64,000 nt of DNA, taken from the NCBI GenBank assembly GCA_943846675.1, contig OX044357.1, positions 992,001-1,056,000 of the forward strand, read 5' to 3'. The position numbers were made by a program, and so were the translations under genes. The DNA is from UBA987 sp002292105. GTDB lineage: Bacteria > Bacteroidota > Bacteroidia > NS11-12g > UBA9320. Positions within the stretch are counted from its first letter, which is position 1; each line of letters opens with the position of its first letter. Of the stretch, positions 16,525 through 24,900 are shown piece after piece. The notes beneath the pieces were generated by a model, which saw only the letters and a list, made by a program, of their open reading frames with translations, did not search any database and was not told the DNA's origin.

Positions 16525-17117
16525 GGGCCTGCCGGCCCTATAACCCGCTCGTTCCGATAGCTTTCAGGATTGAGCGCAAAAAGAAAGCGCCCCTTTTGAT
16601 TATACAGATCTATTCTTCTTCGCTTAGGCTTAACAGCCTACTGTTCTTCGATTAGGCTTATCAGCCTATAACCGATTTTCATTTTTGAGACCAAAAACGA
16701 AACAAACGTGTCCGCCCACCGGCGGAAAGTCTTACCAAAAATATGCTCCCAATGCATAGGCCAGCGCGTCCCCCGCATTTTTGGTGGGCCAAGGCTCAAG
16801 TACTGCGTCAGACAAATACTGCAACAATGCGAAGCGCGGGTGGCCAAAAATAATCGGCGATGTGCGAAGGCGGGTTTTGGTGGCCTAGATGAGGTGGAGG
16901 GTTGAGCGTACCAAAACGAAGGGCTTATTATTTTTAAGGCTTTTCTTGTTTCGTTCTTTTTGCCTAAAAAGAATGAAATCGGGTTATAGGGCAGACGCCC
17001 TAAGCAATGATTCATAAAGGAAAAAATGAAAGCCGGGTTAAAGGGGTGGCAACCCCTAAGCAACAACCAAATCATTGAACAATGAAAACCGGTTTCAAGG
17101 GCCGGTAGGCCCTAATA
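16525..17117 (+). repeat. Dispersed MITE-like element, full copy 2
   Basis: This gene-free stretch between the secDF and dnaA terminators holds one copy of a composite repeat. Left to right: mini-hairpins (AGGGCCTGCCGGCCCT, AGGCTTAACAGCCT, AGGCTTATCAGCCT); left terminal hairpin TTTCATTTTT-gagacc-AAAAACGAAA (16678-16701); a nested palindrome CGTGTCCGCC..GGCGGAA; GTCTTACCAAAAATATG; CCCGCATTTTTGGTGGGCC; an interior of about 130 bp; then the inverted right end TTTCGTTCTTTTT...AAAAAGAATGAAA (16950-16978). Outside it lie three units of AATGAAAnCCGGGTT plus a short hairpin. The same order appears inverted at 61967-62536. No transposase and no convincing gene. Confidence 0.8.
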
Positions 17118-17120
17118 AAC

Positions 17121-17151
17121 AAAAAAAGCCTCCGCGAACGGAGGCTTTTTT
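17121..17151. terminator. Bidirectional terminator, chiefly for dnaA
   Basis: AAAAAGCCTCC-gcgaac-GGAGGCTTTTT has an A run before and a T run after, so it works on both strands. It lies 24 bases past the dnaA stop. Confidence 0.88.
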
Positions 17152-17174
17152 ACATTAAATCAAATGCGACTTGA

Positions 17175-18617
17175 TTAAAATGTATTGATCTTTATGCGTT
17201 TTGAAATTTCTTCTACGTCGCTTTTAAATTTGCGATCGGTATCCATTAAGTCACTAACGGTCTGACAAGCGTGTATCACTGTTGAGTGGTCGCGGCCTCC
17301 GAAGTGCATACCAATTTTCTTTAAAGGAGCTTTTGTTAATTGCTTAGCGAAGTACATCGAGATTTGACGTGCTTGTACAATCTCTCGCTTCCGTGTTTTA
17401 GATTTAAGCTGCTCGATGGATAACGAATAGAAATCTGAAACCAATTTCTGGATGTATTCGATTGATATTTCACGCGAAGCATTCTTCACAAAATTCTTCA
17501 CCATCTTTTTGGCTAAGTCTAAATCGATGTCCTTGCGATTTAAAGAGGCTTGTGCCAATAACGATATCAATGCGCCTTCTAGTTCACGAATGTTAGAGTC
17601 TATGTTGTGTGCAACGTATTCAACTACTTCAGCGTTAAGCTTGATGCCATCTTCATACATCTTATGTTCTAAAATAGAAATGCGTGTTTCTAAATCAGGA
17701 ACTTGAAGATCAGCAGATAGTCCCCATTTGAATCGAGACAACAATCTTTCGTCGACATCTTTCAAATCTCTTGGCGCTCTATCAGAGGTCAAGATAATTT
17801 GCTTACCATTTTGATGTAAGTGGTTAAATATCTGGAAGAATATTTCCTGTGTCTTTTCCTTCTTAGCAAAGAATTGTACGTCGTCAACAATTAATACGTC
17901 GAGTAACTGGTAGAAATTCAAGAAGTCGTTGTTGTTTCCGTTTTTGCATGAATCTACATATTGATTGACGAACTTCTCTGAAGACACAAACAATACAGAT
18001 TTATTTGGAGACACCTCTTTTATGCGGTTACCAATGGCATGAACCAAGTGTGTTTTACCTAAGCCGACAGAACTAAAAATCATTAATGGGTTGAAAGCGG
18101 TTCCTCCCGGTTTATTTGCAACTGCGAATCCAGCAGATCGTGCCAGTCGGTTACAATCGCCTTCAATAAAATTATCAAAAGTATAGTTAGGGTTTAACTG
18201 ACTTTCAATATTAATTTTCTTTAATCCTGGGATAATAAATGGGTTGTGAATGTTCGCATTAACATTCAATGGTATTCCAACCTCATTCTTATTGTTATAG
18301 CCCGCATTACGGGTTGGTACATTAATCGTGTAAGCATGTGGATTTCTGGAGCTTGTGCTGCTGTTATCCACAATGATGCTGTATTCTAATTTGGACCCTG
18401 CACCAAGTTCACGGTCTAAAGCTTTGCGTAATAACGTTACGTAATGTTCTTCTAACCATTCGTAAAAAAACTGACTAGGTACTTGAATTGTCAAGTTTTT
18501 ATCCTCCACCTTAAGTGGCTTAATTGGGTCAAACCAGGTTTTAAAACTTTGTGGATTTACGTTGTCCTTAATTAAGGACAGACAATTCTTCCATACCTTT
18601 TCGTGTTCTGCAGTCAT
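17175..18617 (-). CDS. dnaA: Chromosomal replication initiator DnaA
   Basis: A 480-residue initiator with the four DnaA domains. Domain I has WKNCLSLIKDN..FKTWFDPIKPL; domain III begins YTFDNFIEGDCNRLARSA. The Walker B motif is VLIVDDVQFF, sensor motifs include ILTSDRAPRDLKDVDERLLSRF, and the DNA-binding signature is GGRDHSTVIHACQ. The Walker A loop reads FSSVGLGKTH; the usual form is YGGVGLGKTH, so two glycines are serines here. The protein opens the replication origin, but I see no cluster of DnaA boxes next to the gene. A single TTATCCACA occurs inside the coding region at 18364-18372. Confidence 0.96.
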   Translation of the reverse strand: MTAEHEKVWKNCLSLIKDNVNPQSFKTWFDPIKPLKVEDKNLTIQVPSQFFYEWLEEHYVTLLRKALDRELGAGSKLEYSIIVDNSSTSSRNPHAYTINVPTRNAGYNNKNEVGIPLNVNANIHNPFIIPGLKKINIESQLNPNYTFDNFIEGDCNRLARSAGFAVANKPGGTAFNPLMIFSSVGLGKTHLVHAIGNRIKEVSPNKSVLFVSSEKFVNQYVDSCKNGNNNDFLNFYQLLDVLIVDDVQFFAKKEKTQEIFFQIFNHLHQNGKQIILTSDRAPRDLKDVDERLLSRFKWGLSADLQVPDLETRISILEHKMYEDGIKLNAEVVEYVAHNIDSNIRELEGALISLLAQASLNRKDIDLDLAKKMVKNFVKNASREISIEYIQKLVSDFYSLSIEQLKSKTRKREIVQARQISMYFAKQLTKAPLKKIGMHFGGRDHSTVIHACQTVSDLMDTDRKFKSDVEEISKRIKINTF

Positions 18618-18647
18618 TTAAGTTTTTAGTTATAAGTCATTTAGCGT

Positions 18648-18682
18648 TTTGAGACAGGTGATGCGATACCTTTCGTCTCAAA
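18648..18682. promoter_or_regulatory. Inverted repeat in the dnaA upstream region
   Basis: The 8-bp perfect arms TTTGAGAC and GTCTCAAA enclose 19 bases that contain a second short pair AGGT/ACCT. It lies 30 bases upstream of the dnaA ATG, inside the 121-base gap before the nucleotidase gene. It may be an operator or a leader hairpin; it lacks a T run, so it is not a normal terminator. Confidence 0.4.
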
Positions 18683-18738
18683 TCGTGGGTAAAATTGTCT
18701 AAAAAAAAATTAGAAAAAAAACCAAAGTTGCTTGTCTT

Positions 18739-19650
18739 TTAACTAATTTTTACCATGCAATTTTTTGCTTTTGGGTGTTCAAAATAGCTATCTGCTTCAT
18801 AATCAATTTTCCCAAGATTTATCCCAGCCCATCCTGTTTGTAAGATGTTAACAACTTTGCTTTGTTTGTTGATAACCTCGATAGGTCGTTCAATAAAGGT
18901 ATGTGTATGCCCCCCTAAGATTAAATCTATGTTAGCAGATTGTTTTGCGAAAGTGATGTCTGAAACCTTATCTGTCTTATACTCAAAGCCTAAGTGGGAC
19001 AAACAGATCACCAAGTCGCATTTTAATTTATTTTTTAGATGATCGGCAACGTCATTTGCATGTTTAATTGGGTCTCTATATTGAACGTTTCCAAATAGTT
19101 TTTTTGAAACCAAACCAGTTAATTCAATACCAACCCCCAAAACGCCAATCCGTGTACTGCCTTTTTTGAAAACTTTGTACGGCATTACTTTTCCATCCAA
19201 TTGGGTTCCTTCAAAGTCATAATTACAATTAATGAATGGAAACGACGCAAAAGGCATTTGCCTGACCAGGCCGTCAACACCATTATCGAAATCATGATTG
19301 CCTAAGGTGACAGCATCATATTTCATTTGGCTCATTAACTCGAACTCCAGTTTGCCACCAAAAAAGTTAAAATAGGGTGTGCCCTGAAAAATATCACCTG
19401 AGTCAAGCAGAAGCACATGTTTGTTCTCCCTACGTATTTTATTGATAAGTGCAGCTCTTTTACTTGCGCCACCTGAGCCTTGGTACTTTCCTCCATCCAT
19501 TGGGAAAGGTTCTATTCGGCTGTGCCAATCGTTTGTGAAAAGGATTGACAAGCTTGAGCGGTTCTTCCCAACAGACACAAGTGGACTTGTTGCAAGCGCT
19601 AAACCCATTGCAGCCTTCGAGCTATGTAGTATAAAGTCGCGTCTATTCAT
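18739..19650 (-). CDS. Metallophosphatase, N-terminal half of a two-gene 5'-nucleotidase
   Basis: Starting at ATG 19650 the protein begins MNRRDFILHSSKAAMGLALA, a Tat signal with the twin arginines; the longer in-frame extension upstream would hide it. The mature part has calcineurin-like metal motifs in order: TNDWHSRIEP, LLDSGDIFQGTP, TLGNHDFDNGVD, CLSHLGFEYK and LGGHTHTFIE. This is the catalytic domain of UshA-type 5'-nucleotidases, which remove phosphate from nucleotides in the periplasm. The family's C-terminal specificity domain is missing here and is encoded by the gene upstream, which overlaps it by 8 bases. Confidence 0.9.
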   Translation of the reverse strand: MNRRDFILHSSKAAMGLALATSPLVSVGKNRSSLSILFTNDWHSRIEPFPMDGGKYQGSGGASKRAALINKIRRENKHVLLLDSGDIFQGTPYFNFFGGKLEFELMSQMKYDAVTLGNHDFDNGVDGLVRQMPFASFPFINCNYDFEGTQLDGKVMPYKVFKKGSTRIGVLGVGIELTGLVSKKLFGNVQYRDPIKHANDVADHLKNKLKCDLVICLSHLGFEYKTDKVSDITFAKQSANIDLILGGHTHTFIERPIEVINKQSKVVNILQTGWAGINLGKIDYEADSYFEHPKAKNCMVKIS

Positions 19651-20401
19651 TGTTGGGGTCCCAAATAATTCTACCGTCAACTTCGGCTTTGAAAGGTTCC
19701 TCCTGACTTGTTTTGGCAAACTCAGTAATCAAAGCCGTCCTTATCAATATGTTGCTATCAAACCGAGGTTTGGATTGGAAAACGGAGTAACCATCACCAC
19801 CGTCTGCAAGGTAGTTTGATGTGAGGATATTGTATGCCGTTTTGTTGTTTAAGCCGGCCTCTTCAAAATCAAAAAATGCACCGCTTTTGTAATTTACAAT
19901 CTTGACGTGACCTTTAGCGCCAATTGGTTCCCCACCTTTAGTCAGGATGTGACGCGCTAAAGCATTTAACTCTTCCGCATTTAATGTAATCACGACCATG
20001 GTATTGTCGAAAGGCATTATTTCATAAATCCTTCCTACGACAACAGGCCCTTCAGGCAAAGGCGCACGCAATCCACCGTAGTTCAGAACGCATAAATCAA
20101 TATCCTTATTAATAAAGTCGGTTCCATACGACATGAGCATATCGGCAATGCCATTTCCTAGGGCAGATTCAGGGCGTTTCTTAATTAACTCTTCTGCAGA
20201 ATATCCAACAACGATATTCATTTGACTATCAATCTGTGATTTGTAAGGTTCAATTAGGGCGTCTATGCGCTTACTGCTCTCCGTCCATGAAGAGTCTAGT
20301 CTGTTTAATTGTCCATCTACTTTCGCCGTATAGGGTAGTCGGTTACAGCCAAAAGCGGCCAAAATGAAACATATATAAAGGGACTTAAAAGACAAGTTCA
20401 A
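19643..20401 (-). CDS. 5'-nucleotidase C-terminal domain lipoprotein
   Basis: A 252-residue protein with a signal ending in a lipobox cysteine (LAAFGC). It matches the C-terminal domain of 5'-nucleotidases: ALGNGIADMLMSYG, DLCVLNYGGLRAPLPEGPV, IYEIMPFDNTMVVITL, and YNILTSNYLADGGDGYSVF, where the aromatic and Asn residues stack on the nucleotide base. It has no metallophosphatase domain. The catalytic half follows in the same transcript with an 8-base overlap, so the two chains probably assemble into one enzyme, or act as a lipid-anchored and a Tat-exported partner. Confidence 0.87.
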   Translation of the reverse strand: MNLSFKSLYICFILAAFGCNRLPYTAKVDGQLNRLDSSWTESSKRIDALIEPYKSQIDSQMNIVVGYSAEELIKKRPESALGNGIADMLMSYGTDFINKDIDLCVLNYGGLRAPLPEGPVVVGRIYEIMPFDNTMVVITLNAEELNALARHILTKGGEPIGAKGHVKIVNYKSGAFFDFEEAGLNNKTAYNILTSNYLADGGDGYSVFQSKPRFDSNILIRTALITEFAKTSQEEPFKAEVDGRIIWDPNNE

Positions 20402-20930
20402 GTTCTTTTTTTAAAAACCCAATGGTAGCTTGAGGCATATTGCTCTGACTGTTTTCAAGTGTTGTTAAAATGGCTTTGCCTAAGTCAGTGGCTACAGCCG
20501 TTTCAGACATTTCGGAGAAACATTTAGCGATTATTTGTAAGGCTTCTTCTTTACTCAGCTTAATCATCTGCCAAGCTTGTTCACTTACATAGAGTTGTTG
20601 TGAAATATTGTGGTTGAATTCGTCGTGGATAGACTGGGATAGGATAAACCTAAATTCAGATGCACTTTTTGCAGGATCTGCAAGTCGTAACACTAAACTG
20701 TCTAAACGGATACGTTCCAGTAAAATGGTGAAGCGCTCATAGGCTTGCAGTCTTATGGCATTCAATTCGCTCGAACGTTCTGTTTTGGCTTTAAGTTCTT
20801 TACGCTTAAAGTCTTCGTCGAGCATCTTTTTTAGTACGAAGTAAGTCACTAAAAAAACAATAACCGCGGGAAGCAGGAACTGCATAATGTCAATAAAAAA
20901 CTGCCACGTATCCATCGCCAAAATTGTCAT
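20385..20930 (-). CDS. Conserved hypothetical membrane-anchored protein
   Basis: A 181-residue protein with one strong N-terminal helix (FFIDIMQFLLPAVIVFLVTYFVLKK shortened here: IMQFLLPAVIVFLVTYF, residues about 14-30) followed by a charged helical region (KRKELKAKTERSSELNAIRL) and a soluble tail. The layout suggests a bitopic inner-membrane protein with a cytosolic alpha-helical domain. I do not recognise a named family, though similar proteins recur in Bacteroidota. It overlaps the 5'-nucleotidase lipoprotein gene by 17 bases and heads that three-gene operon. The start may be residue 1 or 6. Confidence 0.75.
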   Translation of the reverse strand: MTILAMDTWQFFIDIMQFLLPAVIVFLVTYFVLKKMLDEDFKRKELKAKTERSSELNAIRLQAYERFTILLERIRLDSLVLRLADPAKSASEFRFILSQSIHDEFNHNISQQLYVSEQAWQMIKLSKEEALQIIAKCFSEMSETAVATDLGKAILTTLENSQSNMPQATIGFLKKELELVF

Positions 20931-20978
20931 ATCTATAATTGGTAAATAAGGTGTAAAACTAATTGTTTAACTTATTTG

Positions 20979-21012
20979 TTGCCCATTTTAATGTTTAAAA
21001 TAAATAAATTTG
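20979..21012 (+). promoter_or_regulatory. Promoter of the IscA-type gene, no leader
   Basis: TTG at 20979-20981 and TAAATTTG at 21005-21012 are 23 bases apart, matching TTG-N17-23-TAnnTTTG. The -7 element ends 6 bases before the ATG at 21019, which predicts a leaderless or near-leaderless mRNA. Confidence 0.55.
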
Positions 21013-21018
21013 TGTGGA

Positions 21019-21372
21019 ATGGAGAAAGAAGAAATAGCAGTAGAAGCACCGATTCGTTTTACAGAAGGAGCAATTAATAAACTTCGTGAAATACAAAAGG
21101 AGCAATCTGAAGATATTGCACCGTTTCTAAGGATTGGTGTAAAAGGAGGAGGTTGCTCGGGATTATCCTACTTGCTGGCCTTCGATCAAAAAGAGGAAAA
21201 TGACAAAGAATTTGTCATTCAGGAAATACCTGTAATCATGAATCAAGCTCATGTGATGTATGTATTGGGTATGGAGGTTGATTTTGAATATGGGCTTAAT
21301 TCACGTGGTTTTACTTTCAATAATCCAAATGCAACCGACACCTGTGGTTGCGGAGAAAGTTTCTCAACTTAG
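21019..21372 (+). CDS. IscA/SufA/ErpA-type iron-sulfur carrier
   Basis: A 117-residue A-type carrier. The three conserved cysteines are present: GGGCSGLSY near residue 48 and the C-terminal pair DTCGCGESF. They bind an iron-sulfur cluster for delivery to apoproteins. I chose ATG 21019 over the upstream TTG because it follows a full promoter by 6 bases and gives MEKEEIAVEAPIRFTEGA, which matches the family start. No other suf or isc gene is near. Confidence 0.92.
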   Translation: MEKEEIAVEAPIRFTEGAINKLREIQKEQSEDIAPFLRIGVKGGGCSGLSYLLAFDQKEENDKEFVIQEIPVIMNQAHVMYVLGMEVDFEYGLNSRGFTFNNPNATDTCGCGESFST

Positions 21373-21436
21373 TTTGCGAAATCAACCCGTAAAAAAACAA
21401 AAGTTGGGTTTCAATATAAATTCTGAAACATTGTCT

Positions 21437-21895
21437 ATGTCTGAACTAACCGAGTCTCTAAAGGATTATCAAGATTTTGAGTTGGCATTTTTAACCAAGT
21501 ATAGGTTAGAAGATGCCATCGCCGATAGGGAGGTCATTACTGACGAAATAGCGTCAAGGCGATTAAGTGGTCAGGATGTTCAGCAACTTATCGATGAAAA
21601 ACTGTCTATCGAGGTTCGAGACCATAATAACGCTACCTGTCCAAGGTGTACGTCTCAAAGAATTTCAACAATGAAAGAAGAATTCCACGGGAACAACAAA
21701 GCTTTTGGCCTTGATTCCGGAAAACCATTAACTTTTATTGAATATAAAGTTTGTTCAATCTGTGGTTGGAATTTTTCTGTTGACGAAACAGGGTTTGAAA
21801 AAAAAGACCGAGTTGTTCGAACACTTGTATCCGTAGCTATTTCCATCGTTCTAGTTTTTCTTATCGCCTACCTTTTTGGCTGGGTCTCGTTTTAA
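21437..21895 (+). CDS. Zinc-ribbon, single-TM hypothetical protein
   Basis: From ATG 21437 a 152-residue protein is read (MSELTESLKDYQDFELAFL); the longer frame overlaps the IscA gene and is not supported. The first half is helical and charged, with EVITDEIASRRLSGQD. The middle has a likely four-Cys zinc ribbon (CPRC about residue 74, CSIC about residue 109). The C-terminus is a membrane helix (VSVAISIVLVFLIAYLFGWV). Bacteria use similar zinc-ribbon tail-anchored proteins, but I do not recognise a named family. It lies 64 bases after the IscA stop and shares the terminator. Confidence 0.7.
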   Translation: MSELTESLKDYQDFELAFLTKYRLEDAIADREVITDEIASRRLSGQDVQQLIDEKLSIEVRDHNNATCPRCTSQRISTMKEEFHGNNKAFGLDSGKPLTFIEYKVCSICGWNFSVDETGFEKKDRVVRTLVSVAISIVLVFLIAYLFGWVSF

Positions 21896-21905
21896 GATAT
21901 ACGTG

Positions 21906-21941
21906 AAAAAAAACCCATCAAGCCGAGTTGATGGGTTTTTA
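21906..21941. terminator. Bidirectional terminator
   Basis: AAAAACCCATCAA-gccgag-TTGATGGGTTTTT has A and T runs on the two sides. It serves the zinc-ribbon gene on the plus strand and the giant adhesin gene on the minus strand. Confidence 0.9.
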
Positions 21942-21965
21942 TATGAATGTATTGTGCGGTTTACG

Positions 21966-24900
21966 CTAATCTATTATCTCAATTTTTCGTCGGACTACTT
22001 GTGTTTCGGTTATCACTTCGGCCACATAGATGTTAGGTCGAACATCTGTGATGTTAATTTTCGTTTCATTCTGAATCAGCGAAGTTCGCTTTATCAGTTG
22101 TCCATCTAAGGTGTAGATTTTGCATTGTCCAATTGGCTTACCGTCAATGGCTACAGTGATGAAAGAATGCGCTGGGTTAGGATAGATCGCAAGTTTTTGA
22201 CCACCCGACATATTCTCGATGTCACTTTTGTCTATCACATCTGTTTCGGTGTCAGGTTGGTCTGGTACACGTTCTGTTAAACCCAAACTATCCGTGGCTA
22301 TCGTGTAAAATTTATAGTTGTACTTGTCTCTACCATAAAAGGTGTCTGAAGTCAGACTGGTGTTGCTTCTCCAAGCTATGTAAGCACTGTCATTTATGGC
22401 AACGAATACCGAATAGTTTTGGATGCCACATCCTTGGTCACTGCCAGACCAGGTGACAATAAAAGTGGAGTCTGTCGTTGTTGTGGCTAAGGTACTTACC
22501 ATGCTCTCTGGAGACAGCTTATCTATTTTATTTGTATGCACATTGGTCGCAATCGGTTTGTTGGCGTCAAAAAATATGTTGGCACTGTTTTTTATTTCGT
22601 CGTCATGAGTAAGCGAACTTTTCAATGCAACACTATAACTAAAGTTGCCTTCTCCTTCAGGTGCTGATTTGTTGGGAGGGAGGAAGCCTAGATCAACATC
22701 TTCGCTTGGCTCTAAAGTACTTCGGTCAAGTGTATAATAACCAACTTGGATGACACCGTTTGTGGTGTCGAGGCTGCCAAGTACTTGGACGATGGTGTTT
22801 ATGCGCGGAGAGAGATCAATTAATAGGCTAAATTCTTTAGAGAATGCCTGAATGTCGTATGTGCTATCGGCAATAGTAACAGAGTTAAAGCTAAACGTGC
22901 TGAAATCAAATTTGGTAGTTTCCAAGGTGTCATACACGATTACATCTGTTGCTGGAGCCTTTGCTGTGTCTTTGTTTTCGAAAAAGACGGTATACACCAT
23001 GTTGGTGTTGGCATTAATGTAATGGTCTTGCCCATAACCGCCTGGCCCTGTTATCTCATTTGGGTCAAACGAGCTCACACCTCTACTTTTGTGTTTGCCT
23101 TTACTTTTCCGTTTAAACTTGTTCCAACAATCTTGCGTGGCGTCATAATTTCCTTTTATGTCGAAACCGATACCAATTAAGTCTTTAGCAATTTTCACTC
23201 CTTTAGTGACCGGAATAATGTCGCCGGCACAGTCTGCAATACTCCAAGCCCAGCCCCATCCGCTGATAAGCCACGAGCCCCAGGTTTCTGGTTTTTCTTT
23301 TTCGTTTGGGTCTTTAAGAATATGGTTTGCACCTGTTTCGGTTACTTTATAAGCCAATTTGTAGCAATCATAGCCTGGAACCAAATCAATAGCTTTATCC
23401 CATGAATATTTGGCAGCGACTTTGGCTAAACAGGCCGCAACTTCGGGCGGAGTAGTTGCCTTTTTCTGTTTCTCAAAACCCTCAAGAAGTGGGTCGGTCA
23501 ACCAAACGGTCATTTCGATATCTGAGGGTGCTTTTACTTTTACACGAACCGAGTTTGCACTTAAAGCACCGATAGAAGGAAGATAAAATGGATAAACCCG
23601 CATACGCTGACCTTCAAATCCGTTTAAACTATCACTGACGTAGAATAAGTCAATCACCGTGTCTTTCCATTGTGTCCATCCGTCGTCTGTAAAACTCTTT
23701 GGTACACCAATCTGTACATCAGGAAAATCTACTTCCAATCCAGCAATATCTTTTATGACAAAAAAGAGTGGAACACCTTCGGCGTCAACATTACTAAGGT
23801 TGCCATAATTAATCTTAAATGTTTGCCAGCGATTAATCAAGAATCTATCCCTGCCGCTAAGCATTACCCAAGGGTCTGGGCGTTCTGCTTCCTCTACAGT
23901 AAAGTAGTCTGTGAGTTCAATGGGTGTTTCACCTGAGATTTCGATATGCATAGAGTACGTTCCAATATCGGCCAAATCCACGTTGAATATGGCAATAAAC
24001 GATTCGCCAATGCCATCAGTTAAGTATGAGGTGTCTGCGGTAATGTTTGCTGAACCAGCTCTTTTCAGGGTCACCGTCATATCTTTCGTTAAACCGATGC
24101 CAAAACCATATATCGTTACATGCCCTTTGTTACCGAATACTTTGGGTTCTGCACGTTGAATAATTGGTTTAAAGGCAAGAATGCCTAAATCCTTACTCGA
24201 TAGCACATAGTGACCATAACTTGGTGCGTCAAGAATGCGTACATTTTCTGTAGCCGTATCGACCATAACGTTGTCGGTAATTTTGCGCCAAGACAATCCA
24301 GCGTTTGGCGTGAAGTATACCTTAAGGTCTTGCGGGCTATTGTTATTTAAGTCGGCAGACTGGAAGGATAGGTTCAGTTCTTTTAAAGAGTCTGTTGCCA
24401 GCTGAGGGGTTGGTCGTAACCTCCACCAGGTATTAATAGCGCCTTCCGTGGTAGGGTGTTGCTGATGGCCATAAGTTTCAACAAGCAGATCCGAAATGTT
24501 TACATTGTGATATCTCAATGAAGCATTTAAATAGGTCACTTCTTGCCATGAGCTTGAGCCTTTTTTGCTTCTTACGCTTCCATAATTCTTAATCCTGCTT
24601 AAAGCACCAGAATTAATCGCATCACATACAAGGCTACTTGAGGTGTCGATTGTTAAGATGTGTGGGTGAAGAATATTCAAGTTGGGCAAGTAACATTCTC
24701 CCTTGAACGCCATAGAGTCTTTAATGGTGCAAGTGGCGCTTAAGGCTTTAATGTTGGCTCCTGAAATTGTTCTAGTGCGGTTCCCCACGAAATCTATGTA
24801 GCCAAGTTCCATAAATGCATTGTTGGTAATGTTTCCTGATATGTTGGCCGTATACGAACCACCATTAGGGTTGGTTTTTATGTACCCATTGTTCTCAATG

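Noticed and set aside
16638..17075. A 145-codon minus-strand frame between secDF and dnaA
   Set aside because: It runs across the second copy of the repeat, including its hairpin ends, and shows no protein-like pattern.
18364..18372. Perfect DnaA box TTATCCACA inside dnaA
   Set aside because: A single box in coding sequence, with no AT-rich stretch or other boxes next to it. It does not show an origin.
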